From Catenulispora acidiphila DSM 44928 (lineage in GTDB: Bacteria; Actinomycetota; Actinomycetes; Streptomycetales; Catenulisporaceae), in the NCBI RefSeq assembly GCF_000024025.1, contig NC_013131.1, forward strand, positions 5,766,001 to 5,830,000: a stretch of DNA of 64,000 nt. Reading direction: 5' to 3'. The translations under genes were made by a program, and so were the position numbers. The notes beneath the pieces were generated by a model. It was not told the origin of the DNA, searched no databases, and saw only the letters and a program-made list of their open reading frames with translations. Positions 52,222-60,243 of this stretch are shown one piece after another; position 1 is the first letter of the stretch, and each line of letters opens with the position of its first letter.

Positions 52222-53309
52222 AGCAGGTCCTCCTTCAAAGCGGTGAGGAACGCCGCGGCATCGCGGCCGTTGATCAACCGGTGGTCGTACGCCAGACCGA
52301 TCGCCGCGACAGTCCGCGTGGTCAGCGCGCCGGCCTCATCCAGGACAGGTTCGCGCTGCGGCGCAGTGACCGCGAGCGCGCACACCTGCCCCGGGAAGAC
52401 GAACGGAATCGCCAGCGTGACGTCAGGATCGGTGTGCAGCGTGACCGTGAAGTTCGCACCGTCCAGATCCTCGGCCCGGAAGTTCCCCTCCACCGCCGCG
52501 AGCCGGAACCGCATGAGCTGCGAGGCGAGTTCCTTGACGCCGAGTTGCGCGGCGTCGCGAACGACGGGCACGTACAAACCCTCGCCAAGATCCATGGTGA
52601 CGCCGATATGCGCGACATCAGCCAACCGCGCACGGTCGCCGTCGAGAGCGGCGAAGATCAGCGGGAAGCGGTCATGCAGCCCAGCGACCGCCCGCACAAA
52701 GATCTCCGTCAGCCCGACCGGCCGCTTCACCTCTTTGGAGAGGGCAGCAGCCTCAGCCAGCGAGCGACCGATATCCATCTTCATCGCCGTGTAGGCAGCC
52801 GGAATCGTCGCATGCGACTCGCTGACCGCGCGCCCGACAGCCTGCTGCACCCGCGACAGCGGCTGCGTCGGGACGGCGGCGGCGAGCTCGGCGATGTCGG
52901 TCCGCCGAACCACCTTGATCCCGAGCGCGACGACCCGCTCCTCCTTGATGCCCAGCTCCTCCATGAGCGTGCGCGCCGGACCGGTGATCACCACGTCGGA
53001 GGTACCCACAGCGCCGGAAACCCCTGCGCCGTCTGACTCCGGCAGCCGGACCGGCGCCGGTGCCTCCGCCGAAGGCGCCGTCTGCGACACCGTCGCGATC
53101 AGCTGCCCCGGCGTCACGGTCGACCCGACCGGAACCAGCTGACTGAGATACCCGGCCTCCTCCGCGGCCAACTCCTCGGCCGCCTTCGACGTCTCGACCG
53201 TCGCCACCGGGTCCCCGACCGCGATCGGCTTGCCGTGCTCGGCGATCCATTCGGTGAGCAGATACTCGGAATCGTTGTTGCTCAACTTCGGGACGCGGAC
53301 CTCGGTCAT
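52218..53309 (-). CDS. E2 acyltransferase of a 2-oxoacid-dehydrogenase-like system
   Basis: A 363-residue E2 with one lipoyl domain (residues 1-78; lipoyl Lys42 in ATVETSKAAEEL), a peripheral-subunit-binding region (about 105-140, ITGPARTLMEELGIKEERVV) and an acyltransferase core (from about 150; AVGRAVSESHATIPAAYTA). The active-site sequence is DHRLINGRD, so the usual HxxxDG reads HxxxNG, with His343 kept and Asp replaced by Asn347. It takes the acyl group from E1 on its lipoyl arm and should pass it to CoA or, as suggested here, to the ACP encoded next. The ATG overlaps the E1beta stop. Confidence 0.9.
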   Translation of the reverse strand: MTEVRVPKLSNNDSEYLLTEWIAEHGKPIAVGDPVATVETSKAAEELAAEEAGYLSQLVPVGSTVTPGQLIATVSQTAPSAEAPAPVRLPESDGAGVSGAVGTSDVVITGPARTLMEELGIKEERVVALGIKVVRRTDIAELAAAVPTQPLSRVQQAVGRAVSESHATIPAAYTAMKMDIGRSLAEAAALSKEVKRPVGLTEIFVRAVAGLHDRFPLIFAALDGDRARLADVAHIGVTMDLGEGLYVPVVRDAAQLGVKELASQLMRFRLAAVEGNFRAEDLDGANFTVTLHTDPDVTLAIPFVFPGQVCALAVTAPQREPVLDEAGALTTRTVAAIGLAYDHRLINGRDAAAFLTALKEDLL

Positions 53310-54292
53310 CGCGGCACCTCCAGTACTTCCAGAACCCGTTGGTGGATCGCCGACGCGCCGGTCAGCACCTCGCGTTCGAGGTGCGGCGCCGTCGGAATGA
53401 CGCTGTCGCGCGAGTGGATGAGCGTGACCGGATGGCGCAGCCGGTCCCAGAGCACTGAGTGCAGGCTGTGTGCGACCTCCGCGCCCCACGTCCCGCCGGA
53501 CGTGCTCTCCTCGGCGACGAAAACCGAGCGCGCGCCGGTGCGCTCCACGACGGCCGGGTCGATCGCGAAGGGGTAGAGCCGGGACGGGATCAGCAGCATG
53601 CTGCTGACGTCCGCCTCGAACAGCAGCGACCGCATCGCCTCCAGCGCCCGGGACGCCATGCCGCCGGGAGCGATGAGCACGCAATCCGGCCGCTCGTCGA
53701 GGAACACCCGCACCACACCGTCGGCGATGTCCCACTGGAAGGGATCCACGTCCGGGAACATCGGCTGGGTGTATGTCACCTTGTCCTCGACGAACAGGCA
53801 CGGCTCGCCGAGCGCCAGCATCTCCTGGAAGACCCCGAGGTTGTCATGGAACGGGGAGAGCTCGTAGACCGAGAGTCCCGGCACGCCCAGAAAATGCTTC
53901 ATCGGGCTCTGGCTATGAGTGGGTCCATAGCCGCGTCCTCCGCCGCTCGGACAGCGCACGACCATGCGCATCGGCAGCCGCGAGCCGTACATCGACACCG
54001 ACTTGCTGGCGAAGTTGACCAGCGGGTCGAAGGCGAGCGCGATGAAGTCCCCGAACATCACCTCGACGATCGCGGCATCGCCGCACAGCGCCAGACCGCT
54101 GGCGACCCCGGTGATCCCCGCCTCGCTGATCGGCGTCGACAGCACCTGGTCGGGGAAGCTGTCGGACAGTCCCCGGCTGACTTTGAAGGCGCCGCCGTAG
54201 GGATCGGCGATGTCCTCACCGAGCAGGTGCACGCCGGCGTCGGCAGCGAGCACGCCGTGCAGTGCGGCGTTCAGGTTCTCGACGACTCTCAT
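53306..54292 (-). CDS. E1 beta subunit of a 2-oxoacid-dehydrogenase-like enzyme
   Basis: A 328-residue transketolase-like beta subunit. Phrases typical of the family are LLGEDIADPYGGAFKVSRGL, TPISEAGITGVASGLAL, VEVMFGDFIALAFDPLVNFA and GGGRGYGPTHSQSP, and the C-terminal domain (IDPAVVERTGARSVFVAEES) is complete. It forms the thiamine diphosphate site with the alpha subunit. Normal length. Start overlaps the alpha stop (ATGA). Substrate is open: pyruvate, a branched 2-oxoacid, or a ketose phosphate as in the glycolyl-ACP systems of naphthyridinomycin/quinocarcin. Confidence 0.92.
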   Translation of the reverse strand: MRVVENLNAALHGVLAADAGVHLLGEDIADPYGGAFKVSRGLSDSFPDQVLSTPISEAGITGVASGLALCGDAAIVEVMFGDFIALAFDPLVNFASKSVSMYGSRLPMRMVVRCPSGGGRGYGPTHSQSPMKHFLGVPGLSVYELSPFHDNLGVFQEMLALGEPCLFVEDKVTYTQPMFPDVDPFQWDIADGVVRVFLDERPDCVLIAPGGMASRALEAMRSLLFEADVSSMLLIPSRLYPFAIDPAVVERTGARSVFVAEESTSGGTWGAEVAHSLHSVLWDRLRHPVTLIHSRDSVIPTAPHLEREVLTGASAIHQRVLEVLEVPR

Positions 54293-55251
54293 CGATCAGC
54301 CCACCGTGACAGCGGACGACCGGACACGTCGGCGACAACTTGCTGAACGTATTCGCGCTGCGACCGGTCCAGCTGCTCGAACTGCTCCGGATGATCCTGC
54401 GCGTAGCGCGCGTACCAGTCGTGCGATCGCGCGTTCTGGATCTCCTGCGGCGAGCGGGTGTCGTCGCCCTTGCTGTGCGGACCGAGCCGATGGGTCGCGA
54501 ACTCCACGACGAGCGGCGCGCCGGAGCGGACGAGGTCGATCTCGGGCGCGAGCGCGTCCCTGATCTCGCTCACGTCGAGTGAATCGACGCCGATGTGGCG
54601 GATACCGAACGCCGCGGCACGCCCGGCGATCGTCCCAGCGAGGTGGCGTGTGGTCGGCGTCGACTGCGCGATCCCGTTGTTCTCGACGACCACCAACAGC
54701 GGCAGCCGCCACAACGCAGCCAGGTTGAGCGCCTCGTAGACGGCGCCCTCGCCCCAGGTCCCGTCGCCGATGTAGGCGCACGCCAGCGCGCCCGGACTCG
54801 TACGCCGCAGGTGCAGCGCGGTCCCGGCGGCGATCGGCAGGCTCTGTCCCTGCACCCCGGTGGACAGGTAGCCGGCGCGGTGGATGTGCTGGCTGCCGCC
54901 GACGCCGTCGCAGATCGCGCCTTCCCGGCCCATGATCTCGGCGAGCAGGCCGTGCGGGTCGCGGTGGCGCGCGAGGTAGTGGCCGTGGCTGCGGTGGTTG
55001 CCGAAGACGAAGTCCTCCTCGCGAAGCAATCCGCTGACCGCCACCGGTATGTACTCCTGGCCCAGGCAGGTGTGGGTCGTGCCGTTGAGCTCCCCGCGGC
55101 TGAACAGCTCCAGGAGTTCGAGCTCGAAGTGGCGGATCAGCAGCAGGAGTTCGAGGTCTGCGTCAGACAGGCGGGACATGGCAGTCAGGCTGGTCGGGCT
55201 ATGCGGATCGGTCGGGTCGGGCAAAAGGGTCTCAGCGAGCGTTGACGGCAT
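54289..55251 (-). CDS. E1 alpha subunit of a 2-oxoacid-dehydrogenase-like enzyme
   Basis: A 320-residue alpha subunit with the thiamine-diphosphate/Mg motif YIGDGTWGEGAVYEALNLAA followed by VVVENNGIAQ. It also has HTCLGQEYIPVAVSGLL, GNHRSHGHYLARHRDPHGLL and GVGGSQHIHRAGYLSTGVQG, all near the active-site channel. I took the ATG at 55251 (GGAG six bases upstream), which overlaps the C-T gene by 20 bp; MSRLSDADLELL at 55179 is a possible later start. With E1beta it decarboxylates or cleaves a keto substrate and charges the lipoyl arm of E2. No E3 (dihydrolipoamide dehydrogenase) gene is in view. Confidence 0.92.
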   Translation of the reverse strand: MPSTLAETLLPDPTDPHSPTSLTAMSRLSDADLELLLLIRHFELELLELFSRGELNGTTHTCLGQEYIPVAVSGLLREEDFVFGNHRSHGHYLARHRDPHGLLAEIMGREGAICDGVGGSQHIHRAGYLSTGVQGQSLPIAAGTALHLRRTSPGALACAYIGDGTWGEGAVYEALNLAALWRLPLLVVVENNGIAQSTPTTRHLAGTIAGRAAAFGIRHIGVDSLDVSEIRDALAPEIDLVRSGAPLVVEFATHRLGPHSKGDDTRSPQEIQNARSHDWYARYAQDHPEQFEQLDRSQREYVQQVVADVSGRPLSRWADR

Positions 55252-56692
55252 CGAGCGCTCCGGCGATCGTCGGGTTGTCGAACAGGGCGTCGATCGAGAT
55301 GTCGATGCCGAGGCGCGCCCGCATGCGGGCGGCGATCTGCGTGACGGTCAGCGAGTGGCCGTCCAGGTCGAACAGGTCGTCGTCGACTTCGACCCGGGCG
55401 ACGCCCAGCACTTCCTGCCAGATCTCCCGGATCTGCTCGACGAGTTCGCCGTCGACTCCAGCGACCTCGCTAGGGCTGGCGCCAGCCGGTTCCGCAACGG
55501 GTTCGGCTTCGGCGACCGCGGGCTTCACGGTGAGAAGGTCGGCCAGCCGCGAATCAGGGTCCTGCACCACGCTGCGCAGCAGGGCGTCCAATTCATCGAC
55601 GAACGGCTGGGCATGCTCGGCGGCGCGCGCCGAAAAGCGAAGGCTGCCCTGGAGAATGCGACCTGTGTCGACGATCTGCAGCTGCAAGTCCCCGCGAACC
55701 GCCCCGTTGAAGACCAGCCACTCGACACCCGCATCGATCTCGCCGGAGCGCTCTCGGAAACTCAGCGAGATCGGAGCCAGCGCGGCGTGCGGGGCGATCC
55801 GCGGAACCGCCCGAGCCAACGGCACCTCGCGGAACGGATAGATGTCCCGTAGCTCGGCACGCACACCAAGGGCGAAGTCCCGAAAGCTCAGGTCGTCGAC
55901 GGGCTCGGAGGCCAGCGGCAGTTCGTTGACGAACGGCCCGATCAGGTCCGCGGTCTCCGGCGTCCGCGTCGACAGGTCGATCGCCGTGACCGGCCTGCTG
56001 TTCCCATAGGAGAACAGCAGCACGTGCAGTGCGGCAGCGGTCGCCTCGAAGACGGTCAGCCCGGGAACGTCGATCCTCGGCAGCTCGATGTCGATGACTT
56101 CGCCGTCTTCAGCGCGCCGGGAATTCAGCACACTGTTACGCACCACAACCGGCGCGGGACCCTGCCATCGCGTCTTCCAAAGCTCTCGCGCCCCGCCGAG
56201 CGCCGCCTCGACCCGAGTCCGTTCGGCATCGGCGTGTTCTGCGAAGCTGATCGGTAGCGGTCGAGGCTCGGTTTCGCCGCGCAGCGCAAGGAAATCGCGC
56301 ACCAGCACGTCTTTGGAGAACCCGTCGAAGACCGTGTGGTGCGCGGTGACGACCAGATCCCGACCGAAGAGCACGAACCGGATCAGCGGTCCGTGGTCCA
56401 GGTCGAAGGGCTGGGCGATCTCGTCCTCGACACGTTCGCCCGCATCCGCGACCCGAAGCAACGGGGCGTTCTCCGCCGGTGCCAGGTAGGTGATCCCGTC
56501 GCGCTCCACCAAAGCTGTTGCCAGCAACGGATGCCGCTCGACGAGCGCCGCGCACGCCTTCGCGACCGTCCCGGCGTCGGCATCGCCGTCCAGATGGATC
56601 ACCAACGGCATGTGATACGCGGTACCGCCGGACGCCAGCTGCGCCATCCGGATCCCGTGCTGTGCGAACGTCGCTTGCGTCATGTCGGCCAT
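55232..56692 (-). CDS. Condensation-carrier didomain protein
   Basis: A 486-residue protein. The condensation domain (1-410) has the catalytic motif HHTVFDG at 118-124, intact. A linker rich in Ala, Glu and Pro follows, then a carrier domain with attachment Ser447 (LFDLDGHSLTVTQI). It lacks an adenylation domain, so its carrier must be loaded in trans, most simply by the adenylating enzyme encoded immediately upstream (13-bp overlap). AAGGAG lies five bases before the ATG. It could join an acyl starter to an amine or pass on the chain from another protein. Confidence 0.9.
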   Translation of the reverse strand: MADMTQATFAQHGIRMAQLASGGTAYHMPLVIHLDGDADAGTVAKACAALVERHPLLATALVERDGITYLAPAENAPLLRVADAGERVEDEIAQPFDLDHGPLIRFVLFGRDLVVTAHHTVFDGFSKDVLVRDFLALRGETEPRPLPISFAEHADAERTRVEAALGGARELWKTRWQGPAPVVVRNSVLNSRRAEDGEVIDIELPRIDVPGLTVFEATAAALHVLLFSYGNSRPVTAIDLSTRTPETADLIGPFVNELPLASEPVDDLSFRDFALGVRAELRDIYPFREVPLARAVPRIAPHAALAPISLSFRERSGEIDAGVEWLVFNGAVRGDLQLQIVDTGRILQGSLRFSARAAEHAQPFVDELDALLRSVVQDPDSRLADLLTVKPAVAEAEPVAEPAGASPSEVAGVDGELVEQIREIWQEVLGVARVEVDDDLFDLDGHSLTVTQIAARMRARLGIDISIDALFDNPTIAGALDAVNAR

Positions 56693-58170
56693 GTCGACTC
56701 CTTCAGCAGGGCGCGCTTGTCCACTTTGCCGCCGGCGTTGCGAGGCAGCGCCTCGGCCTCGACGATGACGCTGGGCACCTCGTGCGGGGCGAGCCGTTCC
56801 AACAAGAACTCCCGCAGCTGCTCGGCCGGGACCGGCTCGCGCGGCACTACCACGGCGGCCAGTGCCTTGCCCAGCGAGGGATGCGGCAGGCCGACGACGG
56901 CCGCCTCGAGCACATCAGGGTGCTCATAGAGCGCTTCTTCGACCCGAAGCGTGGAGACCTTGAAGGCTCCCGACTTCACCAGATCGCCGTCGCGGTCCAC
57001 GAGGTAGAGGTAGCCGTCCGCATCGACATATCCGAGGTCTCCCATACGGATCCAGCCACTGTGGAACACCTCGCGGCTGGACTCGGCGTCGCCGTAGTAC
57101 GTGCGGGAAACCGTCGGCGAGCGCAGCCACACCTCACCGACCTCATCCACCGGCGCGATCTGTCCGGCCTCGACCGGCGCCCCGGATCCGGACGCCGCGA
57201 TCCGTACCGCGCCACCTGCCAGAGCACGCCCCACGCTTCCGGGCCGAGTCGGGTCGTACAGCATCACGGTCTGCGCCGGTGCCGCCTCGGTGGAGGTGTA
57301 GTAGTTCGCGATCGTCGCGTTCGGGAACGCCTTCACCAGCTTCCCGGCGACCGCGCCGGGCAACGGAGCCGCCGCCGATCCCAGCAGCACCACGCTGGAC
57401 AGGTCGTACTTCTCCAGGCTCCCACCGGCGAGCAGTTCGACAGCCATCGCCGGGACGAGGAAGACCGTCCCGGCTGCGTATTCCTGGATCATCCGCGCGA
57501 AGCGAGCCGGAGTGAAGCGAGCCGGACTGAGCACGGCGAGCCGGGCGTCGAGGGCGTTGACGAGCATCACCTGACCGGCGTTCGTGCCGATCGGGAAGGC
57601 GTGCGCCAGGTGGCGGGAGTGCGCGAAGGGGCGCCGACGTCCGCCGCAGCCGTGCGTCAGGTTCGCGTGCGTCGCCGCGACGCCTTTGGGTCGGCCGGTC
57701 GTGCCTGAGGTGTAGAGGATCTGCGCCAGATCGCCGGGCCGGACCTCGATGTCCACCGGGCCCTGATCGTCTCCGGCAGCGGCTTCTTCGAGCTCTGACA
57801 CGCTCGCCGACCAGCCGTCGAACGGAGCGGGCTGGCTGGCATCTTCATGGAGGAGACCGGAGGCGGCGCAGTCGGTCAGCAGCCGGGTGAGCTCGGCGGC
57901 GGGCGCCCGGGGCGGCAACGGTACCGCCACTCCGCCGGCCTTCTGCACGCCCAGGAAGCAGATCGCGTAGTCGATCCAGTTCCGGCTGCCGAACAGCAGT
58001 CCCACACGATCGCCGAGGCGGAGCCCGCGCCGTAGAACGGCGTGCGCGACCGCGTCCGAACGTGTCTCCCAGTCCCCGATCGTGAGCGAACCGACCCCGT
58101 CGACGATCAAGGCGAGACGCTCCGGTTCGGCGGCGGCTCGCGTGGCGAGAAGGTGCGGCAGGGTCGTCAT
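56680..58170 (-). CDS. Free-standing acyl-adenylating enzyme
   Basis: A 496-residue member of the ANL superfamily. Core motifs are ILYTSGTTGRPKGVAATHAN (A3), NYYTSTEAA (A5), MGDLGYVDADGYLYLVDRDG (A7), KVSTLRVEEALYEHPDV (A8) and GGKVDKRAL with the catalytic Lys (A10). At A4, where amino-acid-activating enzymes have FD with the Asp that binds the alpha-amino group, it reads AFPIGTNAGQ, so a carboxylic acid without an alpha-amino group is more likely. The ATG at 58170 has AAGGTG upstream. First gene of the nine-gene operon. Confidence 0.9.
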   Translation of the reverse strand: MTTLPHLLATRAAAEPERLALIVDGVGSLTIGDWETRSDAVAHAVLRRGLRLGDRVGLLFGSRNWIDYAICFLGVQKAGGVAVPLPPRAPAAELTRLLTDCAASGLLHEDASQPAPFDGWSASVSELEEAAAGDDQGPVDIEVRPGDLAQILYTSGTTGRPKGVAATHANLTHGCGGRRRPFAHSRHLAHAFPIGTNAGQVMLVNALDARLAVLSPARFTPARFARMIQEYAAGTVFLVPAMAVELLAGGSLEKYDLSSVVLLGSAAAPLPGAVAGKLVKAFPNATIANYYTSTEAAPAQTVMLYDPTRPGSVGRALAGGAVRIAASGSGAPVEAGQIAPVDEVGEVWLRSPTVSRTYYGDAESSREVFHSGWIRMGDLGYVDADGYLYLVDRDGDLVKSGAFKVSTLRVEEALYEHPDVLEAAVVGLPHPSLGKALAAVVVPREPVPAEQLREFLLERLAPHEVPSVIVEAEALPRNAGGKVDKRALLKESTWPT

Positions 58171-58282
58171 CACGCGCACCTTGTCGCTGTCACGACAGAA
58201 GACTGACAGAACTAGACATGCGAACGCAAGGAGTAGACGATAACCGAGTCAGAATGCGATAGCGCGCACTCGGAGGAATCAC
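58171..58282. promoter_or_regulatory. Divergent promoter region of the peptide cluster
   Basis: The 112 bp between the adenylating enzyme (minus) and the condensation-like gene (plus) must hold the promoters of both operons. CTGTC-AC-GACAG (58187-58198) is a small inverted repeat near the minus-strand start. No convincing -35/-10 pair was found. Confidence 0.4.
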
Positions 58283-59557
58283 ATGACAGGGGCGGAAAGC
58301 GGAAGAAGCGGGGGTCTCACCCTGTCCCAGCACGAATGGGTGCAATGGATCCCGGCCGACTCGGACACCTCGTTCGAGGACAACATCTGGACGGTGGTGC
58401 CCGCCGACGGCGTGCCGCTGGACCGCGCCGCGCAGGCGGTGCGCGACGTCCTGCTGCGGCACGAAGGCCTTCGCAGCCTGGTCGCCAGGACCGCCGGCAC
58501 GCAGCTCGTCGAGGCGGTGGACGAGCGGATCGGCGAGGCCGTGGCGATCGCCGACGCCGCGGCGCCGTCCGACGACGGCTGGCGGCGCGTGTGCTTCCGG
58601 GTCGGCGAGCAGTGGCCGGCGCGCTTCGTGCTGTTCGCCGAGGGCCGGACCGTGAAGCGGGTCGGCGTCGTCGTGGACCATGTGGCGATCGATCCCTGGG
58701 GCATGGGAGTGCTCCACAACGATCTGCGGCAGGCTTTGAAGGCCCGGGCCACCGGGCACGAGCCGTTCGGCGCGGAGTTGGTCGAGCAGCCGATCGACGT
58801 CGCCGAATCCGAGGCGAGCCCGTCCGGACTGGCCTACCAGGGCAGAGCCCGGGACTACTGGCAGGAGCGTCTGGACCTGATCGCCGACACGCTCGCCGGG
58901 CGGACGCCCGGAACCAGGCCCGCCGCCAAACCCGGCGCGCCGGTGTTCCGCTCGGCGCGGCTGTACTCACCGCGTGCCGCTCAGGCGGCGCAGTCGATCG
59001 CCGCTGCGACAGGCGTCTCCGCCGCCTCGACGTTCCTGCTCGCCTTCGGGACGGCCGTCTGCGCCGCCGAGCAGTCAGCCGGCGTCGGCCTGTTCGCGAT
59101 ATCGGCGAACCGCACGACGCTCCAGTCCGCGCGATCCGTCCGCAAAGCGACCATGACGCTGCCCGTCCTGATCCGCGCCGAGCAGGGCCCGATCCGACCG
59201 GCGCTGGCCGACTGCGCGGCACAGCAACTGCGCGGACACCGCTTCGCCAACGCCGATCCCCGCGTCACCGAGAGAATGTGCCATGAGATCCTCGGCGACC
59301 ACTACGAGACCGCGGTCGCCTATCCCCGCTTCAGCTACCTGGCCGCCCCGTTCGGCACCGAGAACGGCACGCCGGGGCGGATCACGTTCGGCGAGCCCCG
59401 TTCGCTGGGCGCCAGGTTCATGCTGACGGTCGCGCAGCACCGCCGCGGCGCGCGTCTGGATCTGGAATGGAGCGAGGAGTCCGGATGGGGCGCGCTCGCC
59501 GCAGACCTGTTGATGCGCACCGAGAATCTGGTGATTCAGGGAGCTGCGTCGCTGTGA
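58283..59557 (+). CDS. Stand-alone condensation-like protein with degenerate active site
   Basis: A 424-residue protein with the shape of a condensation domain: LTLSQHEWVQWIPADS at the N-terminus and, at 132-138, DHVAIDP where active domains have HHxxxDG. The second His (133) and the Asp (137) are kept, the first His is Asp and the Gly is Pro. GGAGGA is five bases before the ATG. It may be a catalyst with an unusual partner, such as an ester or amide former in trans, or a structural relative like X domains. It is translationally coupled to the phosphatase-like gene (TGATG). Confidence 0.8.
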   Translation: MTGAESGRSGGLTLSQHEWVQWIPADSDTSFEDNIWTVVPADGVPLDRAAQAVRDVLLRHEGLRSLVARTAGTQLVEAVDERIGEAVAIADAAAPSDDGWRRVCFRVGEQWPARFVLFAEGRTVKRVGVVVDHVAIDPWGMGVLHNDLRQALKARATGHEPFGAELVEQPIDVAESEASPSGLAYQGRARDYWQERLDLIADTLAGRTPGTRPAAKPGAPVFRSARLYSPRAAQAAQSIAAATGVSAASTFLLAFGTAVCAAEQSAGVGLFAISANRTTLQSARSVRKATMTLPVLIRAEQGPIRPALADCAAQQLRGHRFANADPRVTERMCHEILGDHYETAVAYPRFSYLAAPFGTENGTPGRITFGEPRSLGARFMLTVAQHRRGARLDLEWSEESGWGALAADLLMRTENLVIQGAASL

Positions 59558-60243
59558 TGCGAGACCTGGACTTCGAAGGCTGCCACAACGTCCGCGATCT
59601 CGGCGGCGTGCCGCTGGTCGACGGCGGGACGACAGCCTTCGGAGCGGTCCTGCGCTCCGACACGCCGGACCGCCTCACCGAGAAGGGCTGGACGGCGCTC
59701 GGGGACTACGGAGTGCGGACCATCATCGATCTGCGGACTCCCGGCGAGCACCAAGCCGGCACCGGCTACCGGCCGCCGTGGATCACGGTGGTCTCCGCGC
59801 CGCTGCATCATCCGTCGTACGTCAGAGCGCCCGGCTACGTCACGCCGCTCACCTACCAACCGCTCCTTGAGCGCCACCCTGAGCGGTGTGCGGCGGTCGT
59901 CTCTGCCCTGACGCGGACCGAGCCCGGAGGAGTCCTCATCCACTGCGTCGCCGGACGGGACCGGACCGGCATCGTCAGCATGCTGCTTCTCGCCCTCGCC
60001 GGTGTGTCCGTCGCCGACATCGTCGAGGACTACGCGCTGAGCAGCGTTCGGCTCAAGCCGCTGTTCGAGAAGCTCGGAGAGGCCGACGAAGGCCCGGCGA
60101 TCGAGGCGATGCTGGCGCGCGAGGGAACGACCGTCCGGCAGACCGTCACCGGTCTGCTCGACGGCTTCGACGTGGCCGGCTACCTCCGCTCCGGCGGCCT
60201 CGACGAGGCTGATATCACGGCCGTCCGCGACCGCCTTCGATAG
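59557..60243 (+). CDS. Tyrosine-phosphatase-like protein (DSP/PTP family)
   Basis: A 228-residue phosphatase with the P-loop signature HCVAGRDRTG (Cys130, Arg136), complete CX5R. N-terminal NVRDLGGVPL and IIDLRTPGEH, which contributes the general acid region, are typical of bacterial Tyr/Ser or lipid phosphatases of the MptpB type. The ATG shares a base with the stop of the condensation-like gene. In a peptide cluster it is unusual: it could remove a phosphate from a biosynthetic intermediate, for example a sugar phosphate, or be a self-resistance or signalling enzyme. Its 3' end overlaps the glycosyltransferase gene by 29 bp. Confidence 0.88.
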   Translation: MRDLDFEGCHNVRDLGGVPLVDGGTTAFGAVLRSDTPDRLTEKGWTALGDYGVRTIIDLRTPGEHQAGTGYRPPWITVVSAPLHHPSYVRAPGYVTPLTYQPLLERHPERCAAVVSALTRTEPGGVLIHCVAGRDRTGIVSMLLLALAGVSVADIVEDYALSSVRLKPLFEKLGEADEGPAIEAMLAREGTTVRQTVTGLLDGFDVAGYLRSGGLDEADITAVRDRLR

